Assembly (NCBI GenBank): GCA_945952355.1
Contig: CAMFIW010000026.1
Span: forward strand, 1 to 13,259
DNA length: 13,259 nt
Direction: 5' to 3'
From: an uncultured Phenylobacterium sp.
Lineage (GTDB): Bacteria; Pseudomonadota; Alphaproteobacteria; Caulobacterales; Caulobacteraceae
The notes beneath the pieces are model-generated. The model was not told the origin of the DNA. It did no database searches and worked only from the letters and a program-made list of their open reading frames with translations. The first letter of the stretch is position 1, and each line of letters opens with the position of its first letter. Positions 7,088 through 13,259 of the stretch are shown here, one piece after another. A program made the translations under genes and the position numbers.

Positions 7088-7600
7088 TCAGTCGGTGAGG
7101 TAGACCGCCACGAAGCGCCTCCCGTTCCAGCGGAATGCGATGTCCGAGGTCTCATAATAGGTCAGGACAGGGAAAGGGTGGCGGCTCATCAGCCTGGGTT
7201 GGCATGGTGCTCGATCATCGCCCGCGCCACGGCCGCAGGCGGTCTGGTACACGCCCGCCGCCTGGACAGACAGGGTCAGGTCAATCAGCCTATCGAGCGG
7301 CTCCGACTGCAACAGGAGCGGCGGCCCGCCCCCGCCGCGCACGACGAAGACGCCAAGGCGTCGATGAGCCTTGTCGATCATCATACGTGCATGGTCGCGG
7401 CGGCCGTCACCGTCGAAATCGGCCGAGACGTCATACGCCGGGTTCGGCGGCCGATCCTCAGCCTTCGTGCCGAGTCGCGCCGCGATTGCATCGGCGTCGG
7501 CCATCGTCGCCGGGCGCCATCCCGGTGACGCGCCCTTCGCCTCCACCTCGCCGCCGCCCAAGGCCGCGGCGGCGACAAATCCCAGAACCAACGCCCTCAT
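7088..7600 (-). CDS. Secreted protein with DxDGDG calcium-type loop, unknown function
   Basis: 170 aa from ATG 7600-7598, preceded by GGGGGA a few bases upstream. An upstream in-frame ATG at 7627 would put nine extra residues before the signal peptide and is less likely. The N-terminus MRALVLGFVAAAALGGGEVEA is a clear Sec signal peptide, cleaved near residue 21-22. Residues 61-70 (DFDGDGRRDH) form a D-x-D-x-D-G loop as in FG-GAP/VCBS or EF-hand-like calcium sites, followed by ARMMIDKAHRRLGVFVVRGG and a C-terminal domain ending DIAFRWNGRRFVAVYLTD. Cys residues at about 130 and 141 could form a disulfide in the periplasm. It is 38 bases before the peptidase gene, so the two are probably co-transcribed. 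No known family is claimed; it could be a cell-surface modifier, an inhibitor of its neighbour, or a moron. Confidence 0.8.
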   Translation of the reverse strand: MRALVLGFVAAAALGGGEVEAKGASPGWRPATMADADAIAARLGTKAEDRPPNPAYDVSADFDGDGRRDHARMMIDKAHRRLGVFVVRGGGGPPLLLQSEPLDRLIDLTLSVQAAGVYQTACGRGAGDDRAPCQPRLMSRHPFPVLTYYETSDIAFRWNGRRFVAVYLTD

Positions 7601-7667
7601 GGATCCCCCACGCGCTAGACAACCCATGGTGTCATTGAACGAAACGGGAACTCAAGACCTTTCCACC

Positions 7668-8507
7668 CTACCTCGCTCGCCGGGCTGCGTCGTTCCGACG
7701 GCGCATCCACTCGGCCGTGGCCATCTCGTCGCGAACCGCAGCGCCGGGCGCCGCGGCGCCGCTGACGGAGACAGCCGGCCGGACGGCCTGGGTCTGGGCG
7801 AGGTTGCGCCCGGCCGCCTGCTGCTTCGCCGCCTCGTCGCCAAGATGCGCCCGGTGCAGGATCAGCCACAGCCGCGGATCGGCGATCTCGCGCAGTTCGT
7901 CGAGGGTCACTCCGAAGGCCCCGGCATACTCGACCAGTTTGGCCGCGATCTCCGGCGACCAGCCCTCGATTTTCTGGGCCAGGACCTTGCCTGTTTCCAC
8001 CAGTTGAGCCGCGGCGTCGCGCTCGGCCTGGAGCTGGGTCTGATGCTCGTGGTGCGCCAGGGCCCACGCGTACCGGTCTCGGACCTCCTGGGTCTGCTGG
8101 GCCTGCGCCCACAGCGTTTGCGCCTGGGCCGGATCGGCCTGGCCCAGCGCGTCCCAATCCACGGAGCCGTACATCTCGATCTGCTGGTCCAGGAGGTGCA
8201 GCTGGGCGCGATCCGAGATCTTGGCGTGCGCTGCGTGCGCCCGAGCCTCGAGGGCTCTGCGATCCTGTTCCAGCGCGCGGCGATGATCGGCGAGTTCCTG
8301 TGTTTTGCGGGTATAGTCCGCCTGCATCAGGAAGGCGCCCTTCAACGCCTTGGGGATCTGATAGAATTGGCCCTGGTGCTCGACTTCCTCGGTGTCGTCC
8401 AGAGGCGCCTCGGCCTCAGCCGCGTCGGTCATCCCGGCCTCGGCGACTTCCGGATCGTCGGCCAGGTTCAGGTCCGCGCCCGGATTGGTCGCTTGGTTGT
8501 TCGTCAT
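7668..8507 (-). CDS. Capsid scaffolding protein
   Basis: 279 aa from ATG 8507-8505 with AGAGGA (complement of 8512-8517) four bases upstream. The in-frame opening to 8633 lacks such a site. The layout is typical of phage scaffolds. An acidic, disordered N-terminus comes first (residues 11-43, rich in D/E), then QIPKALKGAFLMQADYTRKT (50-69), a motif common in scaffolds of P22-like heads. A long Gln/Ala/Glu-rich coiled coil follows (about 66-160, including LADHRRALEQDRRALEARAH), then a helical domain, and a basic C-terminal helix (WMRRRNDAARRAR) of the kind that binds coat. It would guide coat assembly and leave the head before or during packaging. It is the first gene after a terminator-promoter junction, so it can be transcribed apart from terminase and portal. 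Two genes separate it from coat, whereas they are usually adjacent. Confidence 0.88.
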   Translation of the reverse strand: MTNNQATNPGADLNLADDPEVAEAGMTDAAEAEAPLDDTEEVEHQGQFYQIPKALKGAFLMQADYTRKTQELADHRRALEQDRRALEARAHAAHAKISDRAQLHLLDQQIEMYGSVDWDALGQADPAQAQTLWAQAQQTQEVRDRYAWALAHHEHQTQLQAERDAAAQLVETGKVLAQKIEGWSPEIAAKLVEYAGAFGVTLDELREIADPRLWLILHRAHLGDEAAKQQAAGRNLAQTQAVRPAVSVSGAAAPGAAVRDEMATAEWMRRRNDAARRAR

Positions 8508-8650
8508 GCTGTCCTCTGGAGGTTGGAGCGCGGCCAGCCGGCCGCGGACGCACGCTAACGCTGCGGCGATCGATGGGTCGGTCAGGATTGGGAATTCGTG
8601 GTCGGCGTCAGCGCCGCCAGCCGGCGGACGCAACTTCCGACGTTGAGGAA

Positions 8651-8679
8651 ATCCTACCGAAATCCCGCGAGATAGTCAA
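8651..8679 (-). promoter_or_regulatory. Sigma70-like promoter for the scaffold-coat block
   Basis: On the minus strand TTGACT (complement of 8674-8679) and TAGGAT (complement of 8651-8656) are separated by exactly 17 bases. They match five of six and four of six bases of the sigma70 consensus, rare in this GC-rich sequence. The predicted start of transcription near 8644 leaves a leader of about 137 bases to the scaffold ATG at 8507. The site directly follows a terminator, which fits a new transcript start for scaffold, peptidase, coat and the genes beyond. No operator was recognised. Confidence 0.7.
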
Positions 8680-8683
8680 GAAC

Positions 8684-8715
8684 AAAAAGGGAACAATGCC
8701 GCCTATTCGGCGGCA
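8684..8715 (-). terminator. Intrinsic terminator overlapping the end of the membrane protein gene
   Basis: A perfect 7-bp stem (TGCCGCC at 8697-8703 and GGCGGCA at 8709-8715) with a five-base loop is followed on the minus strand by TTGTTCCC and then TTTTT (complement of 8684-8688). The TAG stop codon of the membrane protein gene (8705-8703) lies in the hairpin. The eight-base gap before the T run makes it imperfect, but with the promoter starting only four bases further on it forms a neat transcription-unit boundary. Confidence 0.65.
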
Positions 8716-9095
8716 CAGTAGCTGATCGGCGTTCCTCTGAACCGCTCGGCGATCTCGGAAGATTCAGCCTTGCCCTTGAATACGCGCAGCTCGGTCCCCG
8801 CCCATTCGAGGCGCGACGCCCGGCGTTTCAGAAGGGCGGCGCGATCTCGGTTGTCGTCGAAGGGCGCCTTCGCATCGGCGATCAGCAACCAGGTGGTCCC
8901 GGAGGTGGTTGCGCCGCAGTCCAGATAGACGAGCGCCGCCCGGCGCCGCCCATCAGGAGAAACCTTCTCATCGATGACCTCACGGGCGCAGACCGATGCC
9001 AGTTCATGAACGCCGACCGCCAAATAGGCCCCATAGGCGAGGGCCAAGGCGCACACCACACCCGCCGCGATCCATCCGAGTCTAGCGTTGGTCAT
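8703..9095 (-). CDS. Small membrane-anchored protein with exported domain, possible immunity partner
   Basis: 130 aa from ATG 9095-9093; the start lies inside the 3' end of the toxin-like gene (14-base overlap), with GAGGAAGGGG upstream. Residues about 7-29 (GWIAAGVVCALALAYGAYLA) form one membrane segment or uncleaved signal anchor. The rest should face the periplasm: CAREVIDEKVSPDGRRRAALV, then YLDCGATTSGTTWLLIADAK, a pattern like small membrane proteins with an SPDG...CGATT motif (DUF5412-like by memory, not checked). Cys residues in CARE, DCGATT and the SYCAAE end could form a disulfide. Its overlap with the type-44-like gene is the order and spacing expected of an immunity gene following an effector gene. 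It could equally be a superinfection-exclusion or conversion protein. Membrane topology is clear, role is not. Confidence 0.82.
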   Translation of the reverse strand: MTNARLGWIAAGVVCALALAYGAYLAVGVHELASVCAREVIDEKVSPDGRRRAALVYLDCGATTSGTTWLLIADAKAPFDDNRDRAALLKRRASRLEWAGTELRVFKGKAESSEIAERFRGTPISYCAAE

Positions 9096-9771
9096 GGTAT
9101 CGCGCCCCTTCCTCGATCCAGAACTGGTCCACTGGATCGTCCCCGTATGATCCGGCCCCCAGGAACGGAGCTAGATGCGGGCCAGGTTGGCCCCACTCCG
9201 ACTGCGTCGTCCGATCCCGCAACTGAGCCCGCCCCGCTTCCTGGTCCAGGATGGCGGTCGGAAAGCCGATCTCGCGACCGGTCGCGCCGTAGTTGAAGTT
9301 CCCGAACGCCTCCCACTTGGGATCGAGTCGCTTGTAGTCCCAAGGCGCCCCCTTGGGCACGATCTGTCGAAACCAGATCGGACCCTTTCCCGTCGCCATC
9401 GCGATGTTGGCGTCGACGCTGGCGTCCGGGGGGCCAGGCGGCGTCACCACTGGCCCCGTCCGCGCCGCCGTGCGCCCGGTCTCATAGCCCGGCCGCAGGC
9501 TCGCGATCGGCGCGCCACGGTCATCGATCCTGAGACTTGCACCCGGCAGCTCGACGATATCGCCGGCCTGCAGATGCGACAGGTCCGCCCTCTTCATCCT
9601 GGCCGGCTCGCCCTGGCGCAGATCATAGGTCAGCGGTCCCGGCGGATAGGCCGACATGGCCTGGCTGAATGGGTCGGTCGCAGAGACCGCCGGCAGGAAG
9701 GCGCGCAGGCCTTGCCAGATCATCGTCTTCGCCTCCCGCCGCGCGGCGTCGAGGTTCGTCTCAGCCGGCAT
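9082..9771 (-). CDS. Protein with polymorphic toxin type 44-like C-terminal domain
   Basis: 229 aa from ATG 9771-9769, which overlaps the end of the portal gene by 11 bases and has GAGGG about nine bases upstream. Another ATG at 9798 has no site. No signal peptide is seen. The N-terminus has a helix (ARREAKTMIWQGLRAFLPAV), then a small beta stretch with LQAGDIVELPGASLRIDD, then a Pro-rich linker near 105-120. Residues about 130-229 resemble the bacterial toxin 44 domain (Ntox44): WFRQIV, WDYK at 144-147, FGNFNYGATG at 156-165, GFPTAILDQEAGRAQ at 169-183, and GDDPVDQFWIEEGARY at the end, with the typical Asp-rich DDPxDQ. In other proteins this domain is the toxic tip of polymorphic toxins. The biochemical activity is not claimed here. 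The gene between portal and terminator is followed by a membrane protein that could be its immunity partner. An alternative is a phage cell-wall enzyme or ejected protein. Confidence 0.72.
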   Translation of the reverse strand: MPAETNLDAARREAKTMIWQGLRAFLPAVSATDPFSQAMSAYPPGPLTYDLRQGEPARMKRADLSHLQAGDIVELPGASLRIDDRGAPIASLRPGYETGRTAARTGPVVTPPGPPDASVDANIAMATGKGPIWFRQIVPKGAPWDYKRLDPKWEAFGNFNYGATGREIGFPTAILDQEAGRAQLRDRTTQSEWGQPGPHLAPFLGAGSYGDDPVDQFWIEEGARYHDQR

Positions 9772-11683
9772 GGCGGCGTCCCTCAGGTCCACGATCATCG
9801 GCGGCCGTCGCGCGCATCCGTTCGGTCTGCGCCTCGAACGCCGCGATCTCCAAACGGCGCGCCTCGTTGGCGCGATCCTGTTCAAGCCCGGCGATCTTGC
9901 CGGCTGCGGCCTGCAGGGCCTGGGCCAGCTTGGCGATCTGCGCCTTGGCCGCGTCGAGCTCGGGCGAGCCCGGCTTCAGCTCCGCCGGCAGCATGGCCGC
10001 CAGCCGCCCGGCGATCTCGTCGGCGCCCGGCCAGTCCAGGTTCTTCGCCAGCAGGTCGCCCATGATCGGCGCCGCTTGGGGATAAGCCCGGATCAGCTCG
10101 ATCATCTGGGTCGCCGCCTCTTCGCGCCGAGAGGTGAAGGACGGGCCCGACTTCACAGTCAGGTCGTACTTGCCGACGGTCAGGTCGTAGATCTTCTCGA
10201 TCTTGCGCGCTTGGCTCTCCTTGTCCGGGCCGGGCGCCTGGAGTTTCTGGTTCACGGGCGCCAGCTGCGCGTCGCCGCTCGGTCCCAGCACCCGCACGAC
10301 CCGCGGCGCAGAATAGACCTTGGGGATCAGGTCGATCAGGATCCGGCCGGCGTGGCGGATCGCCCGGCTGAGATTGTCGATATAGTGGAAGGTCGAGACG
10401 TCACCTTCGCGCTGCCGCGCCATGATCGCGCGTCCGGAGGTCTCGTTGGACCGCGCGCCAAGCGAGGCGTCGTACAGGCCCATGATCGACTTCATGTCGT
10501 CCGCGGCGTTCAGCGCCTCCTGGATCGCGCCCGCCGGCACGCCGCCGAAACCCTGGCGCTGGGGCGGCTCGGGTCCGTCATACTCGATATAGGCGTGGGT
10601 CTGGACATTGGCTGTCGCCCACTTCGTCGCGTCGGTTTCGAACGCCCCCTTGCGGCCGATGAACGGCGCCTTGGGCGCCAGCGCCACCAGCTCGGTCGAG
10701 GTCGTGCGCCAGTAGTTGAACATCCGCTGCGGGTCCTTGGCGTCGCGCACCAGGCTCCTCAGCCGACGTTTGCCGTCGACGTGCAGCTCCTCGCCATAGA
10801 CCGGCACGATCGGGATGTATTTGCCCGCCCAGTCCACGGTCTCCAGCACCTCCGCCCCGGTCAGGACGCGCTGAGTCACTTTGTGCGATGCGACCATCCG
10901 CGGCTGGCCGATGACGCTGACGCCCAGGGCGTCGAACATCGCCTTCTGCGCGCGATAGACCCCCTCTTCCACCACCTGGCCGTCCGACAGCGCCAGGATG
11001 GTCCGCGTGGCCGCTTCCCGTCGCCAGTATTCGGCCACCATCACCCGGTCGCCGTCCATCCAGGTCCCGGGAAGTCCGCCATAGGCCTCGGCCTGCCAGT
11101 CCACCGCCTGCGCCCCCTTCCAGCGGGCCTCGAAGGCGGCCCTGGGCAGGCTGTCGACCACGAAGGCGGTGTTCCAGTCGGAGCTGTCGGCCGCGGTCGA
11201 ATGAGGATCGCCATAGATCGAGAACGGGTCCGCCACCCGCTCGATCACCAGATCCTGGTCGAAGCCGTCGTCCCGGGCGTAGCGCGTATTGATCCGGAAG
11301 TAGCCGAACCCGCCGGTGACCGCGAAGTCGAGCGCGGTATCGTAGGCGACCTCCGCGTCCGAGGACTGCTCGATGTTGCGGATCAGTCCGTTCAGGATCT
11401 CCGCCGTCTCCGGATCGGCCGCGTCGTCCACCGGATGGCAGACGATCGAAGGCTTGTTCTGCCGCGCGTCGTTGACGACCTGGCGGATGAAGGCCGGCAG
11501 CCGGTTGATCGTCAGGCAGGGCCGGCCGTCCAGCTCGCGGTCGCGCCGAACCTTTTCTGGCCACTGCTCGCCCAGGCGGGCGAAGCGAATGTCGTCGACC
11601 GCGGCCAGCCGGTTCTCGGCCTCGCAGTCGCGCGCCAGGTCGAACGCCTCGCGGGCGTCCTTCAGGATGTCTTCGTTTTTCAT
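9761..11683 (-). CDS. Portal protein, P22 portal family
   Basis: 640 aa from ATG 11683-11681 (MKNEDILKDAREAFDLARDC), with AGAGG (complement of 11689-11693) five bases upstream. The in-frame ATG at 11839 lies inside the preceding gene and gives an Arg-rich leader typical of wrong-frame sequence. Family marks are the N-terminal LGEQWP, the block RPCLTINRLPAFIRQVVNDA at 54-73, the region with AVTGGFGYFRINTRY and DPFSIYGDPHS, and later NAADDMKSIMGLYDASLGAR followed by ETSGRAIMARQREGD. The C-terminus has a long Ala/Gln/Glu helix (about 575-625), like the barrel helices of P22 portal. The protein makes the dodecameric ring through which DNA is packaged and ejected. Length is a little under P22 gp1 (725). 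The call is secure. Its stop overlaps the start of the toxin-like gene, so the two are coupled. Confidence 0.94.
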   Translation of the reverse strand: MKNEDILKDAREAFDLARDCEAENRLAAVDDIRFARLGEQWPEKVRRDRELDGRPCLTINRLPAFIRQVVNDARQNKPSIVCHPVDDAADPETAEILNGLIRNIEQSSDAEVAYDTALDFAVTGGFGYFRINTRYARDDGFDQDLVIERVADPFSIYGDPHSTAADSSDWNTAFVVDSLPRAAFEARWKGAQAVDWQAEAYGGLPGTWMDGDRVMVAEYWRREAATRTILALSDGQVVEEGVYRAQKAMFDALGVSVIGQPRMVASHKVTQRVLTGAEVLETVDWAGKYIPIVPVYGEELHVDGKRRLRSLVRDAKDPQRMFNYWRTTSTELVALAPKAPFIGRKGAFETDATKWATANVQTHAYIEYDGPEPPQRQGFGGVPAGAIQEALNAADDMKSIMGLYDASLGARSNETSGRAIMARQREGDVSTFHYIDNLSRAIRHAGRILIDLIPKVYSAPRVVRVLGPSGDAQLAPVNQKLQAPGPDKESQARKIEKIYDLTVGKYDLTVKSGPSFTSRREEAATQMIELIRAYPQAAPIMGDLLAKNLDWPGADEIAGRLAAMLPAELKPGSPELDAAKAQIAKLAQALQAAAGKIAGLEQDRANEARRLEIAAFEAQTERMRATAADDRGPEGRRHAG

Positions 11684-11708
11684 GCAGGCCTCTCGGGGCG
11701 CTCGCCCT

Positions 11709-11753
11709 GCGACGCGCCAGTATCGGTCTCGCTCAGGCGTCGGCGCGCGTCGC
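11709..11753 (-). other. Inverted repeat in the leader of the portal gene
   Basis: A perfect 9-bp inverted repeat, GCGACGCGC (11709-11717) and GCGCGTCGC (11745-11753), flanks a 27-base loop in the 73-base gap between the secreted-protein stop and the portal start. No T run follows, so it is not an intrinsic terminator. It could be an mRNA structure that sets portal translation, or chance in a GC-rich gap. Confidence 0.3.
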
Positions 11754-11756
11754 GGG

Positions 11757-12398
11757 TCAATCCAGGCAGGATTTGTCGGCCGGCGGCGTCGTGACCCGCG
11801 CCTTCGGCGTGAAGGGACCCGCGAGCGGAACGTCGTCATAGAACATGCAGCGGCCTAGGGCGGAACCTCCGTTCGCCGGGGCATATGCCAGGTCGGCCAC
11901 CAGCCAGATGCGATCGGACGTCATGCGCCGCACCCTCGTCAGCGACCACATCACCTCATGGCGAGCCGGCGCCTGGCGACCGGCCTCCAGATTGATCCAG
12001 CCCTGCAAGGCTTGTGGCTTCTGCGCGGGATGCTTCAGGTCGTAGATCAGGATCTCGGCCCGGTTCGGGCCCGGCAGGTTCTGGACGACCAGGAAGCGTT
12101 CGTCGGAGCTCCAGTACAGATAGGCGTCCCGTGTCACCTTGAAGGCTAGGCGTGGCCTGGCGCTTCCACCCCCCATCACCTCCATCACCGCGTTCTCGTC
12201 GGGGTCGCCGGGCGCCGCGCGAAGACTGACGCGCCAATGGCAGCTCGGCGACCGGAATTGCCGCCGCTCGGAGGTATGCACGTGGACGCCCCCGGGCTCC
12301 GGCCCTGAGTTCGGCGGCCTGGGCGCGCCACAGGGTCCATGCGAGGCCAGGTTCGGCGCGGCGGCCAATGCGCCGGCGGCCAGGAGCGCTGCGATCAT
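11757..12398 (-). CDS. Secreted protein, unknown function, possible partner of the preceding gene
   Basis: 213 aa from ATG 12398-12396, which overlaps the stop of the preceding gene as ATGA. An upstream in-frame ATG (MDDTMIAAL) would place acidic residues before the signal segment and is less likely. The N-terminus MIAALLAAGALAAAPNLASH is a short hydrophobic signal peptide without the usual basic start, cleaved around residue 14-19. The mature part has VHVHTSERRQFRSPSCHWRV, then VTRDAYLYWSSDERFLVVQN and AEILIYDLKHPAQKPQ, which read like successive beta hairpins of a propeller-like (WSxDxRxLxxQ) domain. Four Cys at about 23, 53, 187 and 211 could pair in the periplasm. Order and coupling with the unknown gene before it are like effector and immunity genes. 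No family was recognised; it may equally be a conversion gene. Confidence 0.8.
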   Translation of the reverse strand: MIAALLAAGALAAAPNLASHGPCGAPRPPNSGPEPGGVHVHTSERRQFRSPSCHWRVSLRAAPGDPDENAVMEVMGGGSARPRLAFKVTRDAYLYWSSDERFLVVQNLPGPNRAEILIYDLKHPAQKPQALQGWINLEAGRQAPARHEVMWSLTRVRRMTSDRIWLVADLAYAPANGGSALGRCMFYDDVPLAGPFTPKARVTTPPADKSCLD

Positions 12399-12973
12399 CG
12401 TGTCGTCCATCCCGCCGGGCACGCCGCGCCGATGTCTGCGGGGAAGCTGATGGTTGTCGGAAATCGGACCCGGCCGAACCTGCGGGCGCTGCGGTTGTCG
12501 GGCCAGCGATAGATGTCGAAGGCGACGCCCGGCGTCCCGCGCACGTTCGCATCGCCGATGTCCGACACGGAATAAGGTCCGGAGGGGCCGCGGGTGTCGG
12601 CCACCCTCCCGCCGTCCTGCGGAGATATCGCGATCTGCCCGCCGTACTGGCGCAGCTTGGCCTTGTTCAGGCCGAGGAAGCCGGGCTGCACGGCGACCGT
12701 CCCTGGCGTCCCGCCTCGGATCGAATATCGCCCGTGTTCCGAATAGAGCGCACCCATCCCCTGCGCCTGCTTGTCGTCCACCGCCGTGTAGGTCGCCGGC
12801 CCTTCGCAATGGGTCATCCTGACGAGGGCCGGAGCTTGGGCCACGTCGGCTGCGGGCTCGCTCAGCGCTTGCCAAGCCCGCTGGTCCCTTTCCTGGCGCG
12901 CCTGCGCCAGGTCTTCGGTCCGGCGGCGGAACCATCGCGCCAAGGCGCCGTCCTCGTCGAACGTCACGGCCAT
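12395..12973 (-). CDS. Unknown protein between terminase and portal, 192 aa
   Basis: ATG 12973-12971 with GGGAGGA (complement of 12978-12984) close upstream. It has no signal peptide and no membrane segment. An N-terminal charged helix (WFRRRTEDLAQARQERDQRA) is followed by a likely globular domain: LVRMTHCEGPATYTAVDDKQ, then GTVAVQPGFLGLNKAKLRQYGG, IAISPQDGGRV, and near the end GPYSVSDIGDANVR with GVAFDIYRWPDNRSARRFG. The conserved-looking blocks (HC..PATY, SDIGD.N.R, FDIYR) suggest a compact, possibly enzymatic domain, but I cannot name it. It is not a known terminase or portal component. Its stop overlaps the start of a secreted protein, the same plan as the type-44-like gene and its membrane partner. 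On that ground it is a candidate effector, an inference from layout only. Confidence 0.8.
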   Translation of the reverse strand: MAVTFDEDGALARWFRRRTEDLAQARQERDQRAWQALSEPAADVAQAPALVRMTHCEGPATYTAVDDKQAQGMGALYSEHGRYSIRGGTPGTVAVQPGFLGLNKAKLRQYGGQIAISPQDGGRVADTRGPSGPYSVSDIGDANVRGTPGVAFDIYRWPDNRSARRFGRVRFPTTISFPADIGAACPAGWTTR

Positions 12974-13077
12974 CGAATCCTCCCATCGGTCGCCGGATTC
13001 CGGGGCCGCATACAGGCCTAGGTTGAATAGCCCGGCAATTGGAACAAATAAAGAACTTTCGCGCCCTGCCGCGCGGC

Positions 13078-13259
13078 CTAGCCCATCCAGCTCAGCCGCT
13101 CGCCCTCGCGTCGCGCCGCCGTCCTAGGCGCGGACGCGCCGCGCCGGTTCGCGGCGAACTCGCCGAAGGCGTCGGCGCCGTGGCTCGCAGCGTCGTGCAG
13201 CGGCCCCACAAAGCTGCGAGTGGCCGAGCTCCAGCGCTTGCGATAGGCCCTCAGCCGGT
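13078..13259 (-). CDS. Terminase large subunit, C-terminal end only (gene runs off right edge)
   Basis: An open frame from the right edge ends TAG at 13080-13078 and gives 59 full residues, starting RLRAYRKRWSSATRSF and continuing VGPLHDAASHGADAFGEFAA with a basic tail ending RREGERLSWMG. The block P-x-HD-x-x-SH-x-x-DAF is the standard ending of the phage terminase large subunit nuclease domain; the second Asp (in GADAF) is one of the metal-binding residues of that RNase H-like nuclease. The enzyme cuts and pumps DNA into the procapsid. Position upstream of portal fits. The ATPase and most of the nuclease domain lie outside the window. Confidence 0.88.
   Translation of the reverse strand, partial: RLRAYRKRWSSATRSFVGPLHDAASHGADAFGEFAANRRGASAPRTAARREGERLSWMG

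Noticed and set aside
7601..7667. Possible terminator or promoter between scaffold and the secreted-protein gene
   Set aside because: No stem with a T run and no paired hexamers at proper spacing; TTGAGT alone is not enough.
9656..11794. 712-codon open frame on the plus strand opposite the portal gene
   Set aside because: It mirrors the portal coding frame, is rich in Arg/Gly/Asp/Val-His as expected for antisense of GC-rich coding DNA, and shows no domain. The portal reading is unmistakable.
11684..11839. N-terminal extension of the portal gene
   Set aside because: Arg-rich sequence inside the preceding secreted-protein gene; the start at 11683 has a good ribosome binding site and matches the portal family.
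12974..13077. Possible promoter in the AT-richer gap after terminase
   Set aside because: The minus strand has TTGTTC and TTGCCG near a stretch of A/T, but no acceptable -10 box at 16-18 bases; left unassigned.

Overview
The window is a phage or prophage morphogenesis cluster of high GC content in which every supportable gene lies on the minus strand, so transcription runs from base 13259 down to base 1. The capsid genes are of the P22 type: terminase large subunit (C-terminal end only), P22-like portal, scaffold and P22-like coat. An SU10-type head-tail adaptor and a group of fibre-like genes follow. Strong G/C bias at third codon positions and the style of the exported proteins suggest an alphaproteobacterial host, perhaps of the Caulobacterales. 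That assignment is inference, since no host gene is visible. No integrase, repressor, attachment site, tRNA, CRISPR array or insertion sequence was seen, so free phage and prophage cannot be told apart.

Layout in transcription order: terminase C-terminus (13259-13078); a 192-aa unknown protein and a secreted 213-aa protein joined by an ATGA overlap (12973-11757); portal (11683-9761); a protein with a type-44 polymorphic-toxin-like C-terminus and a small membrane-anchored protein (9771-8703); an intrinsic terminator directly followed by a good sigma70-like promoter (8715-8651); scaffold (8507-7668); a secreted protein with a DxDGDG loop (7600-7088) and an M15-like zinc peptidase (7049-6540); coat protein (6360-5155); a hairpin that may be a terminator or attenuator (5136-5105); a small beta-rich protein (5074-4760); a 775-aa beta-helix protein (4757-2430); adaptor (2365-1730); then a 79-aa protein, a fibre protein with a collar-type motif, a 111-aa beta-rich protein, and a glycine-rich tip-like protein that runs off the left edge.

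The unusual point is the placement of accessory genes. Each junction between the four core head genes (terminase/portal, portal/scaffold, scaffold/coat) holds one pair of genes. Each pair has one protein without an export signal that looks, or could be, enzymatic, and one exported or membrane-anchored protein. Two of the putative enzymes resemble a polymorphic-toxin domain and a peptidoglycan peptidase. This fits an effector/immunity-like or lysogenic-conversion cargo embedded in the capsid operon. The pattern is read from the sequence; the function is inference.

No stretch longer than 300 bases lacks a gene. The largest gaps are 8508-8702 (terminator, promoter and leader of the scaffold gene) and 6361-6539 (coat leader with a long-range inverted repeat).
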